A DNA stretch of 8,792 bases from Deltaproteobacteria bacterium (GCA_031257955.1 JAIRNQ010000156.1:1-8792); one strand, 5' to 3'. Shown: positions 1 through 7,207, counted from the first letter of the stretch. The notes: generated by a model from the sequence alone, not told the origin. Translations and numbers: made by a program.

Positions 1-467
1 GATGTCCCATGTATCCCTATATGGACTACGGTCCCCACGGGATCATGAGGCTTGCGGTTCTCGGGCTGAAGAAGGAAGCGTTAACCTCAACTACCATCTG
101 GCGCTGCGTCGGTTGCCATACCTGCGCCGCCGTCTGCCCGATGGCCATCAACATCGCCGGCGTCATGGACTACCTGCGGGAGATCTGCCTCAAGGAGAAG
201 CTCCCCATAGGCGACAAGCCCCTCTTTGAGTTCCACAAGGCTTTTTTAACCTCGGTGCGCCTTCACGGGCGGTCCTCCAAAGTCGAGCTGATGGGTCTGC
301 ACAAGCTTTTCACCCTCGGCAGCGGGCCAAAAGCCTGGATGCAGGACGCCATCCTGGGAACGAAGATGATCCTGATGCATAAGCTCCACCTTCTACCTTC
401 CCGCCTCATGAGTTCCGGCATCTCCCAGGTCAAGAAACTCGTCGACGGCGCTTGGCGCGACAGATAA
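1..467 (+). CDS. hdrC: Heterodisulfide reductase subunit C (HdrC), 5' end missing
   Basis: HdrC is the small ferredoxin-like subunit that carries two [4Fe-4S] clusters and passes electrons from HdrA to the HdrB active site in the cytoplasm. The reading frame enters at base 3 with Cys-Pro (3-8), which I read as the end of the first CxxCxxxCP cluster motif, so the true start lies upstream and the ATG at 9 is internal. About 30 residues later comes the second motif, CVGCHTCAAVCP (bases 105-140), with four cysteines spaced as in HdrC (CxxCxxCxxxCP). The remaining ~110 residues are helical-looking and free of further clusters, as in the family. 154 residues are visible; roughly 30-40 are probably missing. 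The stop at 465-467 overlaps the hdrB ribosome binding site. The separate HdrB-type protein downstream argues against a GlpC or TfrB fusion. Confidence 0.9.
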   Translation, partial: CPMYPYMDYGPHGIMRLAVLGLKKEALTSTTIWRCVGCHTCAAVCPMAINIAGVMDYLREICLKEKLPIGDKPLFEFHKAFLTSVRLHGRSSKVELMGLHKLFTLGSGPKAWMQDAILGTKMILMHKLHLLPSRLMSSGISQVKKLVDGAWRDR

Positions 468-477
468 GGAGGCGACC

Positions 478-1353
478 ATGTCAGAGTACTTAATGGAAGC
501 CACCTATTTCCCTGGCTGTACCATGAAAACCGGCGTCGAGGAATCGAACCTGCCCCTGCAGCTGGTTCTTGAGAAGCTCAAGATCAAGCTCTACGAGATC
601 GAGGACTGGAACTGCTGTGGCTCGTCCTCGGGCCACGCCGTTAACCACGAGATTGGGACCGCCATGGGCGCCCGCAACCTCTCCAAGACCCCCAAGGGCC
701 GCCCGATCATCATCCCCTGCCCCAACTGCTACCGCAACTGGGCCGGTGCCCAGTACCACTTGGCCAACGAGCCTGAGACTCTGAAGAAGTACGAGGATCA
801 ATTCGGCCGCATCAACCTGAGCGACCCCATCCTCAATATCTACGACCTTTATCACCACGTCTTCAACTTGGCCCGACTCAAGTCGGTCGAGTTCGAGAAC
901 GTCCAGCCCTTAAACGGCCTGAAGATCGCCGTTTACTACGGCTGCGGGGCCATGTATCCCAAGTACTTGCGCCCGGTCGGGCCGCCCAGGGACACGGTCG
1001 AGAGGATTATGACCGAGATTGGCGGCGACGTGGTCACTTGGCCTTACCCGCACAAGTGCTGCAGCGCCTTTGTGTCGGCCGTCTATCCGGACATCGCCGA
1101 AGAGCTGGTAACCCAGATAGTTGGCGGGGCCTATGAGGCCGGCGCCGACGCCCTGGTCACCACCTGCGCCATGTGCCAGATGAACTTGGAGATGAGGGAG
1201 GTTTCCGCCCGCATGAGCAACAAACTCCCCATCTTCCACCTCAACCAGCTCCTGGCCCTCTATCTGGGCGAAAAGGCCTCCGAACATAATGACTGGTGGA
1301 AGTTCCATCTGATCGATCCCACCCCGGTCCTGAAAAAAGCTAACCTCTGGTAA
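478..1353 (+). CDS. hdrB: Heterodisulfide reductase subunit B (HdrB)
   Basis: HdrB is the catalytic subunit that reduces a disulfide (CoM-S-S-CoB in methanogens, an unknown thiol pair in bacteria) on two non-cubane [4Fe-4S] clusters held by CCG domains. At 291 residues it has the usual length. The first CCG domain shows Cys14, Cys46-Cys47 (NCCGSSSG) and Cys81/Cys84 (PCPNC). The second shows Cys156 (YYGCG), Cys194-Cys195 (HKCCSAF) and Cys230/Cys233 (TTCAMCQMN). All cluster cysteines are therefore present, but the glycine that normally follows the second CC pair is Ser. The ATG at 478 is preceded by AAGGAGG (466-472) with five bases of spacing, which fixes the start; the gap to hdrC is ten bases. 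Together with the terminator after the stop, this marks hdrB as the last gene of an hdr operon whose hdrA and electron-input partners would lie upstream of the window. The physiological disulfide cannot be deduced here. Confidence 0.94.
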   Translation: MSEYLMEATYFPGCTMKTGVEESNLPLQLVLEKLKIKLYEIEDWNCCGSSSGHAVNHEIGTAMGARNLSKTPKGRPIIIPCPNCYRNWAGAQYHLANEPETLKKYEDQFGRINLSDPILNIYDLYHHVFNLARLKSVEFENVQPLNGLKIAVYYGCGAMYPKYLRPVGPPRDTVERIMTEIGGDVVTWPYPHKCCSAFVSAVYPDIAEELVTQIVGGAYEAGADALVTTCAMCQMNLEMREVSARMSNKLPIFHLNQLLALYLGEKASEHNDWWKFHLIDPTPVLKKANLW

Positions 1354-1372
1354 GGGTTTTCACCCAACCACC

Positions 1373-1405
1373 AAAAGCGGCCCCCTTGGGGGCCGCTTTT
1401 GTTTT
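1373..1405 (+). terminator. Intrinsic terminator after hdrB
   Basis: Twenty bases after the hdrB stop, AAAAGCGGCCCCC (1373-1385) pairs perfectly with GGGGGCCGCTTTT (1388-1400), giving a GC-rich stem closed by a CUUG-type loop and followed by TTTTGTTTT. The A-tract on the left and T-tract on the right mean it could also stop leftward transcription from the convergent mltD gene, which has no clear terminator nearer its own stop. Confidence 0.92.
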
Positions 1406-1493
1406 GTGGGCCAGCGATTTGGCAAGTTTTGGCTTGCGGAGAGTAAAGAGCGACGTAAAGGTCTTGGAGTCTGGCCAAGGCCTCTGGGAGGCC

Positions 1494-1554
1494 CTGGGAG
1501 GCATTAGCCGGTCCGGGAGGTGAGACGCGCGCCAGGAAGGCCCGTAAAGGCCCC
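1494..1554. repeat. 61-bp direct repeat, copy 1
   Basis: This copy starts CTGGGAGGCATTAGCCGG and matches 1644-1704 at 58 of 61 positions, counted by hand (differences at 1530, 1545 and 1546). The two copies lie 150 bases apart start to start. Similarity extends weakly to the left through a shared TCTGGGAGGC word. No target-site duplication or open reading frame is associated with it. Confidence 0.85.
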
Positions 1555-1575
1555 TGAGAGCCCCTCAGAGGCCTT
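1547..1575. other. Imperfect hairpin inside the spacer
   Basis: AAGGCCCCTGAG (1547-1558) can pair with CTCAGAGGCCTT (1564-1575) with one mismatch and a five-base loop. It starts within the end of repeat copy 1 and is not conserved after copy 2. No T-tract follows on either strand, so it is not called a terminator. Confidence 0.5.
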
Positions 1576-1643
1576 GGTAAGGCCGAGTGGCTATGGGAGT
1601 CGCGGCAAAATGCGAGAACGCGTCTGGGAGGCTCTCAGGGGCA

Positions 1644-1704
1644 CTGGGAGGCATTAGCCGGTCCGGGAGGTGAGACGCGGGCCAGGAAGGCCCGCGAAGG
1701 CCCC
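1644..1704. repeat. 61-bp direct repeat, copy 2
   Basis: Second copy of the unit at 1494-1554, with three substitutions. It ends about 60 bases from the stop codon of the leftward mltD gene, so a read-through mltD transcript would contain both copies as antisense sequence. Confidence 0.85.
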
Positions 1705-1766
1705 AGGAAGGTTCCCAGGGGCATTAGGGACCGGGAATTTGGGGGCCAGGGGCCTTGGGGGCGGCC

Positions 1767-4700
1767 TTAGTTGACTTTCAGAGTTTCGCCGGGCCTGAGG
1801 ATGTCGTTTTCCTTGCCGTTTAAGGCTTTTAGCTTGTCCACGCTAAGCTTGTGCCTAGTGGCTATGGAATACATCGTATCCCCGGGGACGACCGTATAGG
1901 TGCCTCCGGAGGAAGCCCTCGCCGGGGAGGTAGCCGAGGCTTGGGTTATCCGGCCTCCCTTAACGGAAAGCTTTTGGCCTGGCCTTATGTTGTCGTTGGG
2001 GAGATTATTTAGCGCTCTGAGGGCGTCGGCGCGCATGCCATGTCGCTCGGCGATTTGGCTAACCGTGTCGCCGCTCTGAACCACGTAGGTGTCGCCCCCG
2101 GCTATCCTCGGGGCTTGTGACGACTGGGCCTGGGACGATTGGGCGGGTCGCTGGGCCTGGGACGATTGGGCGGGCCGCTGGGCCTGGGACGAAGAGCCCC
2201 CGCCGCCGGAGGCCACGAAAAGCCTCTGGCCAACCCTGATGTTGTCGTCGTTAAGGTTATTAACCGTCCGTAGATCGGCCGTCCGCATGCCATGTCGCTC
2301 GGCGATTTGGCTGACCGTATCGCCGTTCTGGACCACGTAAGTATCGTTGGCTTTGATGGCCGAGGCGGCCGTCCGAGCCGGTTGGGCCGCCGGTTGGGCC
2401 GCCGCTTGGGCGGTTTGGGTTGGCCTGGCTTGGCTCTCGGAGGAGCGGGCTTGGGTGGATTCGTCCGCCCCGCCGGCCGAAACGGCCAGCTTTTGGCCGG
2501 GCCTGATATTGTCGTTCGGTAGGTTGTTAAGCTGCCTCAAGGCGTCGGAGCGCATGCCGTGTCGCTCGGCTATCTGGCTGACGGTATCGCCGCTCTGGAC
2601 TACGTAAGTGGAGTTGTCGCCGCCCTGCCTGCCGGTCCCCCGACCGGCAGCCCCGTCGGCACTTTGGCCGGTCCTTTGGCCCGACTCGGCAGCCGAAGCT
2701 TGGGCTCGGGCCTGGGCTTGGGCCTCCGGGCGCCCGTCCAGGACCTTAAGCTTTTGGCCGACCCTGATGTCGTCGCCTTCCAAGCCGTTAAGCTGCCTTA
2801 GCTGATCGGTTTTCATCCCATGCCGTTCGGCGATGACGCTCATCGAGTCGCCGGTGGCCACCACGTACTCGCGCTCGACCGTGCCCCCGGCGGCCACCTT
2901 GATGGTCTGGCCCACCTTGGCCAGATCGTCGGAGATGTCGTTCAGTTTCTGGATATTTTCCTCTCTCACCCCCAGGCGGCCGGCTATCTCGGTTGCCGTC
3001 TCGCTTTCTTTGCCTTGGGATTCTTTGGTGGCCGTGGAGGCCCGGGCCGAGGCCGTCCGGATGGCCGGTACCCTCAGAACCTGGCCAATCTTTAGATCGT
3101 TGCCGGAGAGGTTATTGATCTGCCTGAGTTCCTCTGAAGTCAGGCCGTAACGGTCGGCGATGCCGCTGACCGTGTCGCCGGCCACCACCTTGTAGTCTTC
3201 GCCCCCGGTAACCGTTGACTTCGGGGCCGGGACGGTCCCTATTTTTAGCTTCTGGCCGACCTTAATGGTATCCCCGGAAAGCTCGTTCAAATCCCTAAGC
3301 TGCCTCTGGCTAACCTTGTAATTGGCGGCGATGGTGCTGACCGTTTCGCCGGCCTTGACGGTATGGGTGGCCGGGACGCCCTCGGAGACCTGGACCCAGG
3401 TATTTCTCGAGGACCTGGGCGTTTCCGAGGAGGCGGTAAGCGGCAGGTTTGAACGGATATTGAGGATCTGCCCTTCCCTTATGGCGTTGGAGGCCAGGCG
3501 GTTATCGGATTTTATCTGGTCGGCCTTAACCCCGTAGAGCCTGGCTATGCCCAGTATAGTATCGCCCGCACGGACCCGGTGGCTGATGGAATTTATGACC
3601 TGGGAACGCCTGGTCTGGCTGGAAGCCACGGCCACGGGCATTGGGGGCGGGGCGCTCGGCTGGGCCGTGGGGGCGGGGGTCGGTTCCGGCTGGGGGGGCG
3701 GGGCCTGGGCCACCGCCACCGGCTCTTCGGTCACGACCACCACCGAGGGCCGATAGCCCCGGCGCCTGGGCGTTTCCCGCTGGGCGGCGGCCACGACCGT
3801 GGCCGAGGGGACTTCGGGGGGCATGGTGGTCGGAAGGACTAAAGTCTGGCCGCTGGCCAGCCTGGTCCCATCGGGGATGCCGTTGTACTGCCTGACCACG
3901 GACGGGGTCAGGCCATGGCGGCTGGCCACCTGGTCGATCGATTCGCCCCGCCGGGCGGTATAAGTGATAAGGCCCCCGCCGCGCTTGGATTCGGGCAGCT
4001 GGGCGTACTGGCGGTAGAAGTTGGCCCTGGTCCCTTCCGGGACCCTAAGAACGAAGTTGGTTTCGTTGGCGGGCGTGGCGTTTCTCTTGAGGTGGGGATT
4101 TAATTCTTTGATGCGCTCGAGACTGCTGCCGGAGAGATCGGCGGCCACGGAAAGGGCCATCGGGGCGGGCACGATCACGTCCTCCCAGGCGTCCGGGGGG
4201 CTAGATTCTATCTCCAGGCCGTAAGCCTCGGGGTCTTTGGATATTATGGCCGCGGCCAAAAAGGCCGGCACGTAACGCTTGGTTTCGTTGGCCAAAAAAC
4301 CGTCCCTCTTGGCCATGTCCCAATAATCGGCGGTGTTGGGGTCCTTCATGCCCCTCATGATCTTGGCCTCCCCGGTATTGTAGGCGGCGATGGCCAAGGG
4401 CCAGGAATTGAACATGTCGTGAAGGGCGGTCAGGTAATCGGCGGCGGCGTAAGTGGATTTAACCGGATCCATGCGCTCGTCGACATACTCGTCTATGACC
4501 AAACCGTAGCGCCTGCCGGTGGCGGCGATAAACTGCCAGGGGCCCACGGCGCTGGCGTGGGAGACGGCCTCGGTCTTAAAGCCGCTCTCAATCAAGGCCA
4601 TGTAAACCAAGTCTTCCGGCAGACCCTTTTGGCGTAATATGGCCTTCATCATGGGTATGTATTTTTGGCCCCGGGAGAGGGAGCGAGTCATGAAGCCGCG

Positions 4701-5006
4701 GGCGTCGTTGAGGAAGTATCTGAGGTTTACTAAAACGTCTTGGTTAAGTTCCAGGGGCATGTCTTCGCGGTGCCCGGCCAGGGCCATAATCTCCTGACCG
4801 ACCATCTGATCCAGTTTTTCCTCGAACTGGGGCCCCAGCTGATAGTATTTTTGACCGCCGGACGACCGGCCTTCCCGGGCAACTTGCGAGGCTTGCTTGC
4901 CGATGGTGGAGCCTCGGCCGGAGGGGGTGCCGCATGAGGGCATCATGATAAAGGCGACCATGACCCAACACGCCGTAACCAAGTCCGACAGTCTACAACG
5001 CTTCAT
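1767..5006 (-). CDS. mltD: MltD-like lytic transglycosylase lipoprotein with ten LysM modules
   Basis: Predicted membrane-bound murein transglycosylase that cleaves the MurNAc-GlcNAc bond of peptidoglycan in the periplasm. Numbering from the ATG at 5006 (1079 residues), a basic n-region and hydrophobic stretch lead to a lipobox, MMPSC, with Cys25 as the lipidation site. The SLT domain (about 85-255) has the catalytic Glu140 in LIESGF, then SAVGPWQFIAATG and AAYNTGE, all typical of family 1D. Residues 274-336 match the MltD linker domain (KELNPHL). LysM modules follow at 347-392, 474-518, 546-589, 604-647, 664-704 (degenerate), 712-755, 799-842, 888-931, 972-1015 and 1035-1079, separated by Pro/Ala or Gln/Ser-rich linkers. 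E. coli MltD has about 450 residues and two LysM modules, so this protein is greatly expanded. The ATG has GGTGAG five bases upstream; GTG at 5015 and TTG at 5018, with AAAAGGTGA upstream, are real alternatives that add three or four residues. The gene is monocistronic and convergent to hdrB. Confidence 0.94.
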   Translation of the reverse strand: MKRCRLSDLVTACWVMVAFIMMPSCGTPSGRGSTIGKQASQVAREGRSSGGQKYYQLGPQFEEKLDQMVGQEIMALAGHREDMPLELNQDVLVNLRYFLNDARGFMTRSLSRGQKYIPMMKAILRQKGLPEDLVYMALIESGFKTEAVSHASAVGPWQFIAATGRRYGLVIDEYVDERMDPVKSTYAAADYLTALHDMFNSWPLAIAAYNTGEAKIMRGMKDPNTADYWDMAKRDGFLANETKRYVPAFLAAAIISKDPEAYGLEIESSPPDAWEDVIVPAPMALSVAADLSGSSLERIKELNPHLKRNATPANETNFVLRVPEGTRANFYRQYAQLPESKRGGGLITYTARRGESIDQVASRHGLTPSVVRQYNGIPDGTRLASGQTLVLPTTMPPEVPSATVVAAAQRETPRRRGYRPSVVVVTEEPVAVAQAPPPQPEPTPAPTAQPSAPPPMPVAVASSQTRRSQVINSISHRVRAGDTILGIARLYGVKADQIKSDNRLASNAIREGQILNIRSNLPLTASSETPRSSRNTWVQVSEGVPATHTVKAGETVSTIAANYKVSQRQLRDLNELSGDTIKVGQKLKIGTVPAPKSTVTGGEDYKVVAGDTVSGIADRYGLTSEELRQINNLSGNDLKIGQVLRVPAIRTASARASTATKESQGKESETATEIAGRLGVREENIQKLNDISDDLAKVGQTIKVAAGGTVEREYVVATGDSMSVIAERHGMKTDQLRQLNGLEGDDIRVGQKLKVLDGRPEAQAQARAQASAAESGQRTGQSADGAAGRGTGRQGGDNSTYVVQSGDTVSQIAERHGMRSDALRQLNNLPNDNIRPGQKLAVSAGGADESTQARSSESQARPTQTAQAAAQPAAQPARTAASAIKANDTYVVQNGDTVSQIAERHGMRTADLRTVNNLNDDNIRVGQRLFVASGGGGSSSQAQRPAQSSQAQRPAQSSQAQSSQAPRIAGGDTYVVQSGDTVSQIAERHGMRADALRALNNLPNDNIRPGQKLSVKGGRITQASATSPARASSGGTYTVVPGDTMYSIATRHKLSVDKLKALNGKENDILRPGETLKVN
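1962..2612 (-). repeat. Three near-identical LysM repeats in mltD
   Basis: LysM modules 7 (2481-2612), 8 (2214-2345) and 9 (1962-2093) share YVVQ(S/N)GDTVSQIAERHGM and a NLxxDNIRxGQ end almost unchanged, whereas modules 1-6 and 10 are clearly diverged from them. The linkers between them are Ala/Gln/Ser/Arg-rich and differ in length. The pattern indicates fairly recent internal duplication, and the segment is a likely place for copy-number change by recombination or for mis-assembly. Confidence 0.85.
2124..2192 (-). repeat. 27-bp tandem repeat in a mltD linker, about 2.5 copies
   Basis: Units 2124-2150 and 2151-2177 are identical except for one base, and a partial third unit runs to 2192. The period is nine codons, encoding a Ser-Gln-Ala-Gln-Arg-Pro-Ala-Gln-Ser linker between LysM modules 8 and 9, so gain or loss of a unit would keep the frame. 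Confidence 0.88.
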
Positions 5007-5106
5007 AAAACTCACCAAAATTCACCTTTTAAGCCGGCTCGGCGGACAAACGATAACCGCGAGGATACGGAGAGAGCCCGTAACCATACGCTTTGGCCGT
5101 CAGCCA

Positions 5107-5134
5107 ATTATATATTATTTCGATAGTATTTGAA
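5107..5134 (-). promoter_or_regulatory. Candidate sigma-70 promoter of mltD
   Basis: On the minus strand a perfect TATAAT (5112-5107) is preceded, 16 bases upstream, by TTCAAA (5134-5129), which matches four of six positions of the -35 consensus. It would give a 5' untranslated leader of about 95 bases before the ATG at 5006. No recognisable riboswitch was seen in that leader. A TACTAT box overlaps the spacer and could be an alternative -10. Confidence 0.5.
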
Positions 5135-5600
5135 TCGACTTTCCAATACGGACAAACGAGTATGAACGCCACAAAAAAAACATTGTGTCCCAGCCAAGGG
5201 TAGCCATTTCCGGCTGGCCTTTCCGCGCCTTTGACCCGGAGGCCTGACCCGGCGACCTGGCCCCCAAGCCCCATCGTCTGGCTAAAATACCTGGGCCCTC
5301 GCTCCCCATTGGCCGGGGCCGGCCTGCCAACGGAAGCCGTGCCTGGCCGTTACCCTTGGCCGCGGAAAAATTATAACACTTTTTAGTAATAGTTAGATAC
5401 TTATACAGCCATCGTCTTTAAATAAACAATCTATAATCCCTTTAACCTATTGATTATTATGTAGCTAGATATTAACGTGGTAGTTAAAAATAAAGACCTG
5501 GGGGGAGATGTAAGAAAAATAGTTAAAAATTCTTTACTTACCAATTAAAACCAATATGTCGCAATTTCGTATTTATAGCTTAATATTATAACACAATTTC
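5135..5600. other. Gene-free region with AT-rich island
   Basis: No supportable gene was seen. Bases 5190-5365 are GC-rich and contain a 10-bp inverted repeat, GCCAAGGGTA (5193-5202) and TACCCTTGGC (5351-5360). From about 5366 to 5600 the sequence turns abruptly AT-rich; 5401-5580 counts to about 28% GC against a GC-rich neighbourhood. ATTATAACAC occurs at both margins of the island (around 5370 and 5585) and AGTTAAAAAT twice inside it. Stops are frequent in all frames. It may be a regulatory or acquired segment; nothing decides between these. Confidence 0.5.
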
Positions 5601-6290
5601 TCTTCCGGCAATAGAGCCCCAATTTGGCCAAGCCGCAAGCCTCCCTCGGGCTACCCGGCGGCCCTCTCCCGAAGGGCCAACGCCCAAACGCCTATCTCGC
5701 GCCCTAGTTAGCGACCAGCCGACAACTTGCCGGTTCTCCCCATCAAAGGTCCCCAAACCGGTCGCCAAAAGACTCCCAACCCAGGCTCAATCCTGGCCAT
5801 CCCCAACCATATGAAATCATGAGTAAACCTTTTCGGGTTGGCCGCCGCCCCCACCAGGGCTTAACTTCCAGGCGGAATATTATATCTCCGGATGAAGCCA
5901 CCTTAACCTCGGAGTCAGATTTTCCTAAAGGGCTATTGTATAAAACTTGAACCAACGACGCAAGACCCACTAATCTTCCCCAGTATTATCTAACTCTTTC
6001 CCATATTAGTCAGAAGAGAGGCCTATCGCGGGTAATTTCGTCCAAAAACCCATTAAAGGAATTAAGCCTAACTAGCCGGCCAAAAACCCCGCCCCGACTG
6101 CCTCGGCCCCCTTCGCTGAGTCCATTTACGCGTTCACTTAGCTTCCTTTCGGAGTAGCCGTACATATATTTTCCTCAATTTCATCCAACCTTACGTTTTA
6201 CCCTCCCCCAAATGGCTTCCCCCAAGCCCGCGACTGGCAAAATTTATTCAACTTTGTCCTCTTTGTCCTCCCGAACCCCACACTCACCCC
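5601..6290. other. Gene-free region of mixed composition
   Basis: Only short open stretches exist, none with a Shine-Dalgarno sequence or a recognisable motif. The longest, on the minus strand around 5743-5970, reads as a 75-residue peptide that I do not recognise. No tRNA, rRNA or transposase remnant was found by eye. The right end, 6241-6290, is pyrimidine-rich and leads into the tandem array. Confidence 0.45.
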
Positions 6291-6511
6291 AAGCCGCCCA
6301 AATGGCCAACTTTGGAGAACCGAGCGAGCGCCCAAGCCGCCCAACTGGCCAACTTTGGAGAACCGAGCGAGCGCCCGGACCGCCCAACTGGCCAACTTTG
6401 GAGAACCGAGCGAGCGCCCGGGCCGCCCAAGTGGCCAACTTTTGAGAACCGAGCGAACGCCCGGACCGCACAAGTGGCCAACTTTGGAGAACCGAGCGAG
6501 CTCCCGGGCCG
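6291..6511. repeat. 43-bp tandem repeat array, about five copies
   Basis: Exactly spaced units begin at 6304, 6347, 6390, 6433 and 6476, each starting GGCCAACTTTGGAGAACC; the last is cut at about 36 bases and 6291-6303 is a partial unit on the left. Variation is concentrated at the bases after GCGCCC (AAG, GGA or GGG) and at the unit end (ACT or AGT). The whole unit is conserved without variable spacers, so it is not a CRISPR array. Because 43 is not a multiple of three, the reading frame shifts with each unit; the long open frames on both strands here follow from absence of stop codons in the unit rather than from coding selection. Each junction carries a TGGCCA palindrome. Confidence 0.93.
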
Positions 6512-6788
6512 TGGGCTCTTGGCCTTAATGCTTGGCCAGACCCAAAGGGCCGGACTTGACAAACCTGGCGGCTTCCAGGGCCTTGGCTCGGGGCTGGCCC
6601 CAAAAACAACCGGCGCCGCCGATCATGGACGCGCCCATGGCCCCCAGACCAGGGCAGGTCACCCAGTGGCGCCGTCTTGAGGGCGGCGGCGAGTTTAAAG
6701 GCAAGGCGCAAAGCCGACAAAAGGCTGTCAAGAAAACAAACACCCTATAATTTATTGATTTTATTTCTGAAATTGATTTTTCCATTTT
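6512..6788. other. GC-rich unrecognised stretch, possibly decayed coding sequence
   Basis: Bases 6512-6710 are GC-rich and stop-poor on the minus strand, where two overlapping frames read through; one contains a small-residue run GAMGASMIGGAG. A minus-strand ATG at 6785 opens an 86-residue frame but has no Shine-Dalgarno sequence, and the frame simply runs towards the repeat array. I recognise no family. Bases 6720-6788 are AT-rich, with a TATAAT at 6746-6751 on the plus strand that lacks a convincing -35 partner. Confidence 0.3.
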
Positions 6789-6896
6789 GTGGGTAAAGGC
6801 CTAAAACCGGTTGACTGGGTACATCCGTTTTCGGCGGCCGCTAGGTTCAAGGGGTTTTTACCTACCTATCAAGATTCACCCGCGGCCTTTACCCAC
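6789..6896. repeat. 13-bp perfect inverted repeat, 108 bases end to end
   Basis: GTGGGTAAAGGCC (6789-6801) and GGCCTTTACCCAC (6884-6896) are perfect inverted copies enclosing 82 bases. Pairing does not extend on either side. The enclosed segment contains ACCGGT and a GGGG-TTTTT run but no reading frame of note. It could be the ends of a very small non-autonomous element or the closing stem of an RNA; no target-site duplication is visible next to the ends. Confidence 0.6.
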
Positions 6897-7000
6897 TGGT
6901 TTGTTTTGCCAAGGGCCGGTAGAAATTGGCCCTATCCCTGGCCCGGCCCCGGGCTTGGCCAAAGACCGGGAGGGTCGAAAGGGGTCGGGTGGGTTGGCTA

Positions 7001-7024
7001 TGACGTCAAATTTTTTTGACGCCA
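7001..7024. promoter_or_regulatory. Hairpin or operator-like palindrome, GTCAAA-TTTT-TTTGAC
   Basis: TGACGTCAAA (7001-7010) pairs with TTTGACGCCA (7015-7024) with one mismatch around a TTTT loop. It may be a protein-binding palindrome or an RNA hairpin. A related palindrome lies at 7193-7207. Confidence 0.4.
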
Positions 7025-7192
7025 AAGGGGATCGTTTGGTCGGCTCGAAAGGGTCGGACAATGGCCTAATAGGCGATCCGTATACGTATTACCGTCCGGC
7101 TAAAGTAAGTTATATTCACCAAATCAGCTTTTTGGCTTATGGTAGGTTGTTTGATTTGTCAAAAAACATTTGATGGTGACGAACAAAGGGTC

Positions 7193-7207
7193 GTCAAATT
7201 TCTTGAC
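7193..7207. promoter_or_regulatory. Second GTCAA...TTGAC palindrome
   Basis: GTCAA (7193-7197) and TTGAC (7203-7207) are separated by ATTTC. With flanking bases it matches the 7004-7020 site as CGTCAAATTT followed by TTGAC. The spacing of about 190 bases and shared core suggest one recognising factor or repeat family, but two sites are weak evidence. Confidence 0.3.

Larger units (their letters stand above)
1404..1766. other. Non-coding spacer between convergent hdrB and mltD
   Basis: No plausible gene was seen in this 360-base spacer. It is rich in GGCC, CTGGGAGG and CCAGG words and contains a 61-bp direct duplication and a hairpin, listed separately. It lies between the 3' ends of two convergent genes, so no promoter is expected. 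The sequence just beyond the mltD stop is rich in short GGCC/GGGG palindromes but lacks a T-tract. Confidence 0.6.

Noticed and set aside
490..1308. Minus-strand open frames opposite hdrB
   Set aside because: They mirror a gene with all its cluster cysteines in place and have no recognisable product.
2089..4637. Numerous plus-strand open frames opposite mltD
   Set aside because: They are GC-driven antisense frames of a strongly supported gene with clear domains.
5743..5970. 75-residue minus-strand open frame as a gene or transposase fragment
   Set aside because: No motif, no ribosome binding site and no adjacent frames that would extend a recognisable protein.
6291..6511. CRISPR array
   Set aside because: The entire 43-base period is conserved with no unique spacers, and no cas gene is present in the window.
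6198..6720. Long open frames on both strands across the tandem array, including a 158-codon minus-strand frame
   Set aside because: The unit lacks stops in several frames and shifts frame every copy, so open frames arise automatically; no ribosome binding site or known family supports translation.
6841..6856. tRNA T-arm-like GGTTCAAGG
   Set aside because: No matching acceptor, D-arm or anticodon stem could be built around it.
6811..7173. 120-residue plus-strand open frame as a gene
   Set aside because: It starts at TTG without a ribosome binding site, crosses repeats and hairpins, and has no recognisable domain.
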